Virus record (IMG/VR): IMGVR_UViG_3300015371_000011
Location: 17,480 to 81,479 of that record
From: a virus
Direction: 5' to 3' (one strand)
DNA: 64,000 bases
This document shows, one piece after another, positions 31,289 through 37,558 of this stretch (positions are counted from its first letter, which is position 1; each line of letters begins with the position of its first letter). A program made the translations under genes and the position numbers. The notes beneath the pieces are model-generated. The model did no database searches and was not told where the DNA came from. It worked only from the letters and a program-made list of their open reading frames with translations.

Positions 31289-32036
31289 CTTGCTCTAATC
31301 CTTTTTCTAATCCCATACGCCAGTATTTTTTCTGAATCTCTGCTCCAACAAATTGTCGGTCTAGTTCTCGCGCTGCTATGCCCGCTGTTCCACTACCAGC
31401 ATAAGGGTCACATACTAATTCGCCCGGTTTGGACCATGCCAAAATAACTCCTTTAGCCAGCTCAATCGGGAATGGGCAAGCATGGCCATTGCCTCTATGC
31501 CGAGTAATGGCCCAAACATCTGAGCGATAAGGCAATGCCTTTGTATTCTGAAAGCGATATTTGCCATCGGTACGGCGAAACACATAAAGGCGCTCGGTAT
31601 GTGGCCAGATAACCCTGTCGCCGTGGTTATGAGTTGACTTGCGGTCCCAGATAATTTCTTCCATTAGGGTCAAGCGGCTTCGCACTTCGGGCCGTAAAAA
31701 CCATTCTGCCGGATGAATCATCGCTCCATTACGACGGCGTGGTTTATGGTTGTAAACAACCGTGCCGTTTACAGTCAAATGATCGGCGGCCCAAACCAGA
31801 AATTTTGCCTGCTGGTCCTGATATTCGGTTTCGGGCAAGCTGTCTGGATAGTCACGGATGGCACCATAGGATTTAGGGTCGTATGTACCTAGCCGACGAT
31901 TACGAAGGCCAGTCTTTGCGGGTGATTCGCTACCAATATTGTATGGCGGTGATGTGAAAATTAAATCCGCCTTTACCGAATTCAACACATCGGCATAATT
32001 ACCGTGATGTATAATTATTTTTCTGTTCTCGTTCAT
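31278..32036 (-). CDS. DNA methyltransferase, SPPY type
   Basis: DLIFTSPPYNIGSESPAKTG is the catalytic motif near the N-terminus and VCDPYAGSGTAGIAARELDR the SAM site near the C-terminus, so it is of the beta class. PAEWFLRPEVRSRLTLMEEIIWDRKS and NGHACPFPIELAK are typical of N4-cytosine or N6-adenine enzymes of the DpnA/HindIII kind. It lies next to the restriction-like gene. Confidence 0.88.
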   Translation of the reverse strand: MNENRKIIIHHGNYADVLNSVKADLIFTSPPYNIGSESPAKTGLRNRRLGTYDPKSYGAIRDYPDSLPETEYQDQQAKFLVWAADHLTVNGTVVYNHKPRRRNGAMIHPAEWFLRPEVRSRLTLMEEIIWDRKSTHNHGDRVIWPHTERLYVFRRTDGKYRFQNTKALPYRSDVWAITRHRGNGHACPFPIELAKGVILAWSKPGELVCDPYAGSGTAGIAARELDRQFVGAEIQKKYWRMGLEKGLEQDAA

Positions 32037-32188
32037 TTCGCCCCTCTAATCCCCCACACAGCCCGCTCCAGCTCCAGCTTGAGCGACGCGTTATCAAGCA
32101 TGCTCAAGTCCTTTGTCACGCCGTAAATGCGTAGCAGGCGCACAATCATCTCGCGCATTGCCTGCTGGTGCGCGTAATCAATCTTCAT
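32033..32188 (-). CDS. Hypothetical protein, 51 aa
   Basis: ATGA overlaps at both ends fix this small gene: its ATG overlaps the preceding stop and its TGA overlaps the ATG of the methyltransferase. It reads MKIDYAHQQAMREMIVRLLR and is helical throughout. The function is unknown. Confidence 0.65.
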   Translation of the reverse strand: MKIDYAHQQAMREMIVRLLRIYGVTKDLSMLDNASLKLELERAVWGIRGAK

Positions 32189-32430
32189 GGCTCCACGTCG
32201 TTACTAAGCCTGACAATCTCAGCCTTGAGCCTGTTTATTTCCAATGCCGCCTGTAGTGCCAGTTCGTCTCTCTCGGCCTGACAGAGTTCGCTGTGACGCG
32301 CCTGGGCCTCCCGCAGCGCGGCGGCAATACGCTCGGTTAAAGCATGATGGTAACTGCTACCGATCAGGCTCAATGGCAAACAAAGCGCCACAATCTCCTC
32401 GGCTTGATTCTCCGCATCGTCATCGCTCAT
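32185..32430 (-). CDS. Hypothetical helical protein, 81 aa (paralogue of next gene upstream)
   Basis: It begins MSDDDAENQAEEIVALCLP and contains ERIAAALREAQARHSEL, followed by a leucine-rich coiled coil. The gene upstream shares MSDDAE...A and AIAAALRE, including a 19-base identical stretch, so the pair came from tandem duplication. The function is unknown. Confidence 0.6.
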   Translation of the reverse strand: MSDDDAENQAEEIVALCLPLSLIGSSYHHALTERIAAALREAQARHSELCQAERDELALQAALEINRLKAEIVRLSNDVEP

Positions 32431-32693
32431 TTCTTCCCCTCGGCTTGGGCGACTATGGCCTCTACACGCTTTTGAAAATGTTTAGCAACGCAATCATCCT
32501 CAGTGCAATCCCTATGGTCCGGTAAAAAAAACAACGCTTCTCGAAGCACCGTGGTGAGTTCCCGCAGCGCGGCGGCAATGGCGTTGACGCTCGCCTCATA
32601 GTCGGCCTTACACTCAGGCCTCCAATCGGGCATCGAGCAGTAACGGCAATGATCGGCCAACTCACGCGCCTTTTTTTCCGCATCATCGCTCAT
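32427..32693 (-). CDS. Hypothetical protein with cysteines, 88 aa (paralogue of next gene)
   Basis: The protein begins MSDDAEKKARELADHCRYCS and has NAIAAALRELTTVLREAL in the middle. HCRYC and CTEDDC could form a metal site. It shares its start and central helix with the gene that follows. The two overlap by 4 bases. Confidence 0.6.
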   Translation of the reverse strand: MSDDAEKKARELADHCRYCSMPDWRPECKADYEASVNAIAAALRELTTVLREALFFLPDHRDCTEDDCVAKHFQKRVEAIVAQAEGKK

Positions 32694-32887
32694 AATCCCG
32701 CCTTGGCCGGCGTATCGGCCAGCTCCGCGTCCACGGCGGCATCCACTTCGTCAATAATGCGCATGGCATGGGCAATAGCAGCTGCATCGCTCCAAACTGG
32801 GGTGCCACCTATAAGTGCTGCCGCCAGCTGCGCTACTTTGGTCTTGTACGCCGCGATGTCAGGTGAGTCGGTTTTGAGTTTTTTCAT
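32690..32887 (-). CDS. Hypothetical helical protein, 65 aa
   Basis: The ATG at 32887 (MKKLKTDSPDIAAYKTKVAQ) overlaps the stop of the tiny membrane gene as ATGA, so I prefer it over the GTG four codons upstream. The rest is helical and acidic (MRIIDEVDAAVDAELAD). No family is recognised. Confidence 0.6.
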   Translation of the reverse strand: MKKLKTDSPDIAAYKTKVAQLAAALIGGTPVWSDAAAIAHAMRIIDEVDAAVDAELADTPAKAGL

Positions 32888-32955
32888 GTCATTAACCACA
32901 ATACCGTCATAAAAAAACCCACGCCGAGCGCAAAACTGAGCACTATATTTCTCAC
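32884..32955 (-). CDS. 23-aa single-pass membrane peptide
   Basis: The GTG overlaps the stop of the AMP-binding gene (GTGA) and the TGA overlaps the next ATG. The product VRNIVLSFALGVGFFMTVLW ends LMT and is one membrane span. The exact double overlap supports it. Confidence 0.5.
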   Translation of the reverse strand: MRNIVLSFALGVGFFMTVLWLMT

Positions 32956-33647
32956 GGCACCCTCCCGTCGTGCATCAGCTCGCCGCTAGGTAGCCAATGG
33001 CCCGTGTCGTCGCTGAAATACCAACCATCCACAAATTTTCTCTCCGTCAATTCTGGGTCGTTATAATAACCCTCGGCCATATAAGGCGACTTGACAACGA
33101 TCTGTTTAGCTACGAGCGATACCTCAACACCCGCAACCGGCTGACCCACCGGCAAGCGACCCTCTCCTATCGGCTGATCGCCTGTCACGATCTTGCGGCA
33201 AATTATATTCGCTTCACTGCACGCATAGCGATTAACGAACACCGCATTGGGGCACACACGCCGGCCTAGCTCCACGTCGCCCCAGTCAACCATCTCACCG
33301 CCCACTTCCAAGACCTCGACGCTAGGGTATTGGTAAATGCCCTGCGCCACCCACCTAAACGTCGTAGCCAATAGACTCAAATGCGTGATCTGCTCCTGAT
33401 TGATCCATGTGCGGAGACTTATTGTCTCGTGCCCCGGATAGATCGCCAGACGCGCACCCGACGCACGTGCCCAATACAGTTTTCTAAACCCGCCCATGCT
33501 CCAGCGATCGATGTTGATGATTGATTTGTGGTTGATATTGAGGTCGGCGGCGTCCACCTTGCCCATTTCGATGAACGCCGCCTCACTGCATAGGACACGC
33601 TTCGGTTTCCCGGTCGTGCCCGAAGTCTCGAAGATAAAGTCAATCAT
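32952..33647 (-). CDS. Truncated adenylate-forming (ANL) enzyme core, 231 aa
   Basis: This family activates carboxylic acids with ATP. The protein starts at motif A3, FETSGTTGKPKRVL, and carries A5 (NRYACSEANI), A6 (GRLPVGQPVAGVEV), A7 (YFSDDTGHW) and the beginning of A8 (GELMHDGR), where it stops. The usual N-terminal roughly 150 residues and the C-terminal lid with the A10 lysine are absent. Start and stop overlap neighbours by 4 bases, so the gene has settled at this size. What it acts on, if anything, is unknown. Confidence 0.8.
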   Translation of the reverse strand: MIDFIFETSGTTGKPKRVLCSEAAFIEMGKVDAADLNINHKSIINIDRWSMGGFRKLYWARASGARLAIYPGHETISLRTWINQEQITHLSLLATTFRWVAQGIYQYPSVEVLEVGGEMVDWGDVELGRRVCPNAVFVNRYACSEANIICRKIVTGDQPIGEGRLPVGQPVAGVEVSLVAKQIVVKSPYMAEGYYNDPELTERKFVDGWYFSDDTGHWLPSGELMHDGRVP

Positions 33648-33979
33648 CTCATTAACGGATCGTCGGTGCCGGCCACGCCCACCTTGAATTTATCGTAAGC
33701 GGGATTCTGCAATATCCGCTTATCCACAGCATCATTGACGGCCACCTTTGCCTTAGCCGCGTCCTCCGACGTACCGCTGGCAAGCGCCCTAGCCGCAATG
33801 CCACGGATCTCGCTCCATGTTAGCGCGAACGCCTCCTGCTCCTGCGCCGTGCCCTCAAGCCGCAGATTGTGGCTAATCATAGTTGCCTGTGCGAGCTTGA
33901 CGGCCTGCAAGATCGCAAACAGATAATCGTTGGCCGCAGCAATCTCCTGACTCGGCGGTGGACTCGCTATATAACCCAT
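33644..33979 (-). CDS. Hypothetical helical protein, 111 aa
   Basis: The protein is almost wholly helical (AANDYLFAILQAVKLAQATM, EEQ-type helix, TWSEIRGIAARALASG). It overlaps the ANL gene by 4 bases. One possibility is a carrier or scaffold for that enzyme, but no phosphopantetheine DSL motif is seen. Confidence 0.6.
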   Translation of the reverse strand: MGYIASPPPSQEIAAANDYLFAILQAVKLAQATMISHNLRLEGTAQEQEAFALTWSEIRGIAARALASGTSEDAAKAKVAVNDAVDKRILQNPAYDKFKVGVAGTDDPLMR

Positions 33980-34045
33980 CGGATACCTCCTTGTTAATGG
34001 TTGATAATTTGGCGGGTCGGGTGTTGACGCACTCGGCCCGTCGGC

Positions 34046-34795
34046 TTATTTAGCTAGCTTCAATTCCTTTAACCGCTTGTATGCCTCAAACGCACCGAGA
34101 AACCCACTAAAATCCTTATCCAAGTCGCCAAACTCTTGCGGCTCAAATACTCCGTCATCCTTACCAAGCCGCACAATCCAACGCGTATATTGCAAACCGC
34201 TTTCTTCGCGCCTAGCCGCTTCGTATGCGGCCGTCTGAAACCGCATCTCAGGATATATAGCGTTACCTGTCTTGAAGTCGATAATAGCCAGTTTGCCGTC
34301 AACCAAACCCTCGGCGTCCAGCGTGCCTGCGTACCGATACCGCCTTGAATAAATCTTGCGCTCCGATTCGGTAAACTTGACGTCATGCTCTTTAACCCAA
34401 TTCAGAAAGGCGTCGGTGCCATTACGCATCTTTTTATTCACAGGCGGCGGCGGATTCTTGCCCTTGATATGATCTTCACACCAAGCATGGATAAGTGTAC
34501 CAATGTCAGCTGCTGCGTCTCGTTTAATGTTGTGTGCGCGTTTAGCCTGTGCGAGCAAATCTTTAAGCTGGATTTCATCAAGAGCTACACCAGGCTTTAA
34601 CTGCTCAGTCATAAACGCCACGCACATATTAACGCCCCATTGCAGAAGCGCGGGCTTATTGAGTACGCCGAGTATGCCCGTGCAGCCGTCCACCTGCCCT
34701 AGCGATTCACGCCGACTGTCATAGACGAAATACTGGTGCTTTGTCGGGTTAAACTGTAATTCAATCTCGCCGTTATAAAGCAGATAGGTTTCCAT
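34046..34795 (-). CDS. PD-(D/E)XK exonuclease (RecB/Cas4-like), 249 aa
   Basis: GTLIHAWCEDHIKG, SRRYRYAGTLDAEG, AIIDFKTGNAIYPEMRFQTA and AYEAARREE are the H, D, D-x-K and QxxxY motifs of the RecB/PDDEXK_1 nucleases. Such phage enzymes resect double-strand ends for recombination. The two genes upstream are co-transcribed and may be its partners. Confidence 0.85.
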   Translation of the reverse strand: METYLLYNGEIELQFNPTKHQYFVYDSRRESLGQVDGCTGILGVLNKPALLQWGVNMCVAFMTEQLKPGVALDEIQLKDLLAQAKRAHNIKRDAAADIGTLIHAWCEDHIKGKNPPPPVNKKMRNGTDAFLNWVKEHDVKFTESERKIYSRRYRYAGTLDAEGLVDGKLAIIDFKTGNAIYPEMRFQTAAYEAARREESGLQYTRWIVRLGKDDGVFEPQEFGDLDKDFSGFLGAFEAYKRLKELKLAK

Positions 34796-35232
34796 CAGAA
34801 TGGGATTTTTAAATCTTCAATTAGAATCTTGGAGTCCTTACCAAATACCGCAATCATCGCGGTATTAACCAAGGCCGCCCGTGCACGGCTACGGTCAATG
34901 GCAACAATATTATGCTCCACGTCTGCAACCGTATCAGGCTCCAACTCCTCAGCCACCTTGTGAGCCATCTTCATATAACTCTCATAAATCGACCAGTTGA
35001 TAATCAGCTTTGGATCTTCGTCTAATCCATTGCCTTTATTGTCTGGCTGAGTCTCTAGCAATCGTGCATCGTACCAGCCTTGATACTTGGATGGCTTAAT
35101 CTCCACTTTTTTATTTGCATACTCAGGATGGTGCTCAAAAATGTTATGCCAGACGCCATTGGCGTATAAGCCAGTTTTAGGTTTCCCGTTTTTGGTTTCC
35201 CCGACATTGACTCTCTCGACAAAGATTTCCAT
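34795..35232 (-). CDS. Hypothetical protein, 145 aa
   Basis: The N-terminal half is a small beta-domain (VNVGETKNGKPKTGLYANGVW, KKVEIKPSKYQGWYDARLLE), perhaps an OB-like fold. The C-terminal half is helical (AHKVAEELEPDTVADVEHN). Its one-base overlap with the exonuclease suggests a function in recombination, such as DNA binding. No firm family. Confidence 0.55.
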   Translation of the reverse strand: MEIFVERVNVGETKNGKPKTGLYANGVWHNIFEHHPEYANKKVEIKPSKYQGWYDARLLETQPDNKGNGLDEDPKLIINWSIYESYMKMAHKVAEELEPDTVADVEHNIVAIDRSRARAALVNTAMIAVFGKDSKILIEDLKIPF

Positions 35233-35241
35233 TTTTCCCCC

Positions 35242-35589
35242 TTAGTCCAATAATCGCTTAACACGGTCAATCGCACGCTCAAGCCATTTGCGATAAAAAG
35301 ATTCGAAGTCCTCTGGCTCGCCCTGTTGCTTCCACCAGACATAGAGCGTTGCGCGCAGTCGCTGCGATGGTGTTTTCTGCTCGTCGGTAGGCGCATCTTC
35401 TTCTGGTACGTCGCTTTGCTTGAATTGGTTTTCAGAAAATAAAATCCATCCAAATTTCTGATGAAAACCCATTGCGGTGACTTTCTCCTCGGTCGTTAAT
35501 TCATTGGTGTGAAAGTTGAGCCGCAATCCACCGTCGGCGGTACTGCCCACGCTAGTCAATGTAGCTGGCGCTTGAAAAACTTTTGTCAT
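35242..35589 (-). CDS. Hypothetical protein, 115 aa
   Basis: TLTSVGSTADGGLRLNFHTNEL and VTAMGFHQKFGWILFSENQF form a beta-rich start that resembles phage proteins of the recombination cassette. The second half (LRATLYVWWKQQGEPEDFESFYRKW) is helical. Probably works with the exonuclease. Confidence 0.6.
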   Translation of the reverse strand: MTKVFQAPATLTSVGSTADGGLRLNFHTNELTTEEKVTAMGFHQKFGWILFSENQFKQSDVPEEDAPTDEQKTPSQRLRATLYVWWKQQGEPEDFESFYRKWLERAIDRVKRLLD

Positions 35590-35783
35590 TACCTACCGCA
35601 ATCGCTACAACGCTCTAAATCACCGATACGCTCAAACCTGTCGCTCCCGCATTCAGGACACAATTGCCCCGCACAATACACGCAGTCATCCCCACAATCG
35701 CCGTCCTTGTGCCGCTGTATCTCGGCGTCAAGGCGCTTCTCGTTTTCATCGGCAAACTGAGACCAATAATCGTCTCTACTCAT
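35589..35783 (-). CDS. Zinc-ribbon protein, 64 aa
   Basis: The ATG at 35783 (MSRDDYWSQFADENEKRLDA) is preferred to an upstream one that overlaps the previous gene. CGDDCVYCAGQLCPECGSDR and RCSDCGR provide two zinc sites. The function is unknown. Confidence 0.65.
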   Translation of the reverse strand: MSRDDYWSQFADENEKRLDAEIQRHKDGDCGDDCVYCAGQLCPECGSDRFERIGDLERCSDCGR

Positions 35784-35794
35784 AATTGTCCCCT

Positions 35795-36001
35795 TCAAAA
35801 CAACTGTGTGTGACAAAACGGGCATTTTTTATGACGTATGCTGACACTCTCATTGAACGCCGTGTGACACTTGACGCATGACAATTTCAGCCATCCTTCA
35901 ACTTTGTCATATTGTCCTAAATTTGGTGGTTCTATGCGCTCACGTTTTTCTGCGTCTTTAATTCTTCTGTAGTCATCTTTTATATAAAGGTATCTGGGCA
36001 T
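35795..36001 (-). CDS. Zinc-ribbon protein, 68 aa
   Basis: The ATG at 36001 gives MPRYLYIKDDYRRIKDAEKR, then LSCVKCHTAFNES and KKCPFCHTQLF, two CxxCH pairs of a zinc ribbon. The longer frame would overlap the gene before it. The function is unknown. Confidence 0.65.
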   Translation of the reverse strand: MPRYLYIKDDYRRIKDAEKRERIEPPNLGQYDKVEGWLKLSCVKCHTAFNESVSIRHKKCPFCHTQLF

Positions 36002-36008
36002 GACTTTT

Positions 36009-36266
36009 TTATTGCAGCACCAAGGTTGTCGGCCCCAAAAACACATCGGCCACAACACTACCAAAGTTAGGCGAGCGGCGATCAATCTCCTCGATAAAAT
36101 GCGCCGCGCCTTTGGGATACTTTTCGCGGCACTCGTAGCAGTAGCAGGCTATCTTCCAGCATGTGAGCAAGTCGCGCTCCTCGTGGCCGTTACCGATGCC
36201 ATGCTCGTCACTGTAGCGGGCATTGGTTAACTTGACGTAGAATTCTAAAAGGCTGATTGATTTCAT
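36009..36266 (-). CDS. Hypothetical protein, 85 aa
   Basis: The sequence DLLTCWKIACYCYECREKYP holds four cysteines that could bind metal. The rest (MKSISLLEFYVKLTNARY, GSVVADVFLGPTTLVLQ) gives no family. It overlaps the next gene upstream by 4 bases. Confidence 0.6.
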   Translation of the reverse strand: MKSISLLEFYVKLTNARYSDEHGIGNGHEERDLLTCWKIACYCYECREKYPKGAAHFIEEIDRRSPNFGSVVADVFLGPTTLVLQ

Positions 36267-36406
36267 TTGCCTTCACCTCTTAGCCAATCTTCGATGGCGT
36301 CCTGAATCACCTGCGCCAACTCGTCAATCGCGGTTTCGGGTATCGGGTCGTAATGGTCGTCCAGAAACTCTATCGCTAAGTCGCGGCATTTGCGGTCGTA
36401 GCTCAT
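36263..36406 (-). CDS. Hypothetical acidic helical protein, 47 aa
   Basis: The ATG at 36406 (MSYDRKCRDLAIEFLDDHYD) overlaps the preceding tiny gene as ATGA. The rest is acidic and helical (IDELAQVIQDAIEDWLRGEG). The function is unknown. Confidence 0.6.
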   Translation of the reverse strand: MSYDRKCRDLAIEFLDDHYDPIPETAIDELAQVIQDAIEDWLRGEGK

Positions 36407-36510
36407 TTCGCCCTCCGTATCTCCAATAGGATTTTGGATTTGCGTGGCCACTCGGCCCACAGTTTTTTCATCGGGAATAGCCAGGAGAGTATGCGCTGGA
36501 TGATTTTCAT
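36403..36510 (-). CDS. Basic amphipathic peptide, 35 aa
   Basis: The ATG overlaps the stop of the lipoprotein gene and the TGA overlaps the next ATG. The product MKIIQRILSWLFPMKKLWAE continues WPRKSKILLE IRRAK. Its strongly basic and amphipathic nature would allow it to bind membranes. No homologue is recognised. Confidence 0.5.
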   Translation of the reverse strand: MKIIQRILSWLFPMKKLWAEWPRKSKILLEIRRAK

Positions 36511-36755
36511 CACTTCACTTCCATCCTGACGTAACCCTTGCTCTCCATGCATTGGTGCTCAATCATGTCCGACGCTATCGACGCACTGATGCTGCCGACG
36601 TTGCGGCTAGCCTGCTGAAAGTGATTATCGGCGTCACGCTTACACTCGTAAATATCTTTGGCATAAGTGCCTTGAGCGCCCTGTGTCTTGACGTATTGGT
36701 ACGTAGAGCATCCTGAAAGCAGGATGGCGAGAATTATGGCGTGTGTGGTTTTCAT
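36510..36755 (-). CDS. Small lipoprotein, 81 aa
   Basis: MKTTHAIILAILLSGCSTYQ is a signal peptide with lipobox LSGC. The mature part (YAKDIYECKRDADNHFQQ, IASDMIEHQCMESKGYVRM) has the two-cysteine pattern of small Gram-negative outer-membrane lipoproteins. In an early phage region it could block superinfection. This supports a Gram-negative host. Confidence 0.75.
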   Translation of the reverse strand: MKTTHAIILAILLSGCSTYQYVKTQGAQGTYAKDIYECKRDADNHFQQASRNVGSISASIASDMIEHQCMESKGYVRMEVK

Positions 36756-36976
36756 TGGACCCTCTGAATAAAATCCCATGCCCAATGCGTCGGGATAGGA
36801 TTGATTTGATATTGAATCACGTCACCGTTAAACCAGATTCGCGCATGCACTGAACGGCCTTCTCTCCATACTTCGCGATGCATATAGCCTTCACCGATAA
36901 TCCAAGTTCCATACTCACCCTTGGCGGCAAGCAGGGTATAAGGCCGCTTTTGATGAAATGCTGTTTGTGGTTTCAT
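36752..36976 (-). CDS. Hypothetical beta-rich protein, 74 aa
   Basis: This protein reads RPYTLLAAKGEYGTWIIGEG and VHARIWFNGDVIQYQINPIP, a small beta-sheet. It overlaps both neighbours by 4 bases. No family is recognised. Confidence 0.6.
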   Translation of the reverse strand: MKPQTAFHQKRPYTLLAAKGEYGTWIIGEGYMHREVWREGRSVHARIWFNGDVIQYQINPIPTHWAWDFIQRVQ

Positions 36977-37299
36977 AACCGTGCCTCCTTTGGCTTGCGC
37001 TTGGCCTCGGCCAAGGCGTCTAGAGTTTTATAGGCCGGTCCTCGCAATGTGTTGCACCGTATACAAACCGGCTCGACTTTTAATGGCTCAAAATAATCTC
37101 GATGGTCGTAGCTTTCCGCTTCTTCTCCGCAGTCAACACATTTCGGAATCTCGTGTTTTTCCAGACATGCGTTAGCATTCCGACCAAGGCGAAATAATAT
37201 GCCCTGTGAAAAGGCACGCATTAATTGTCTCGCCGCTAACCTCTGCATGGTTCTATATTCGTCTACTACAGCGCTGTCGTATTGAATCAATAACTTCAT
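36973..37299 (-). CDS. HNH-like zinc protein, 108 aa
   Basis: CVDCGEEAESYDHRDYFEPL followed by VEPVCIRCNTLRGPA is the treble-clef pattern of small phage HNH proteins (C..C, DHxDY..PL, C..C/H N). The basic N-terminal helix may bind DNA. It could be a nuclease that acts in replication or packaging. Confidence 0.65.
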   Translation of the reverse strand: MKLLIQYDSAVVDEYRTMQRLAARQLMRAFSQGILFRLGRNANACLEKHEIPKCVDCGEEAESYDHRDYFEPLKVEPVCIRCNTLRGPAYKTLDALAEAKRKPKEARL

Positions 37300-37475
37300 G
37301 ACCGCGCCTCGTGTTGCGGCGGTTTCTTTGGCATCTGCGCTAGTGCGCGCCTAATAAGAAAAAGCGCTTGTTTGCCAATGGAACGATTTTCATCGGCTGC
37401 CTGTCTTTCCACTTCCTGTTTGATGGACAACGGTAGCCGAATAAGGATGGTGGACGTTTTTGATTTCGATTGCAT
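37296..37475 (-). CDS. Ribbon-helix-helix (Arc-type) regulator, 59 aa
   Basis: SKTSTILIRLPLSIKQEVERQA is the ribbon and first helix, and ADENRSIGKQALFLIRRALAQ the second helix, of an Arc/MetJ fold. It is the first gene after the promoter of the early operon. The operator lies within that promoter, which suggests autorepression. The ATG lies six bases after the -10 element, so its message would be leaderless. Confidence 0.8.
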   Translation of the reverse strand: MQSKSKTSTILIRLPLSIKQEVERQAADENRSIGKQALFLIRRALAQMPKKPPQHEARS

Positions 37476-37481
37476 GACATA

Positions 37482-37510
37482 CTTATACACACGGTATCAA
37501 AGTGTGTCAA
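37482..37510 (-). promoter_or_regulatory. Promoter of the early operon with embedded operator
   Basis: On the minus strand TTGACA (37510-37505) and TATAAG (37487-37482) are spaced by 17 bases. ACACAC-N9-GTGTGT (37487-37507) is a perfect palindrome inside it and probably the site for the RHH protein. It has the same layout as the promoter at 29.75 kb. Confidence 0.72.
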
Positions 37511-37558
37511 CGCTATTTATCGGGCAAACGTGATTTATTATATGGCGAAAATGCCCGA

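Noticed and set aside
37510-37558. Terminator between the early promoter and the tail tip gene
   Set aside because: CGGGCA/TGCCCG can pair, but the loop is 25 bases long and no T-run follows on either strand.
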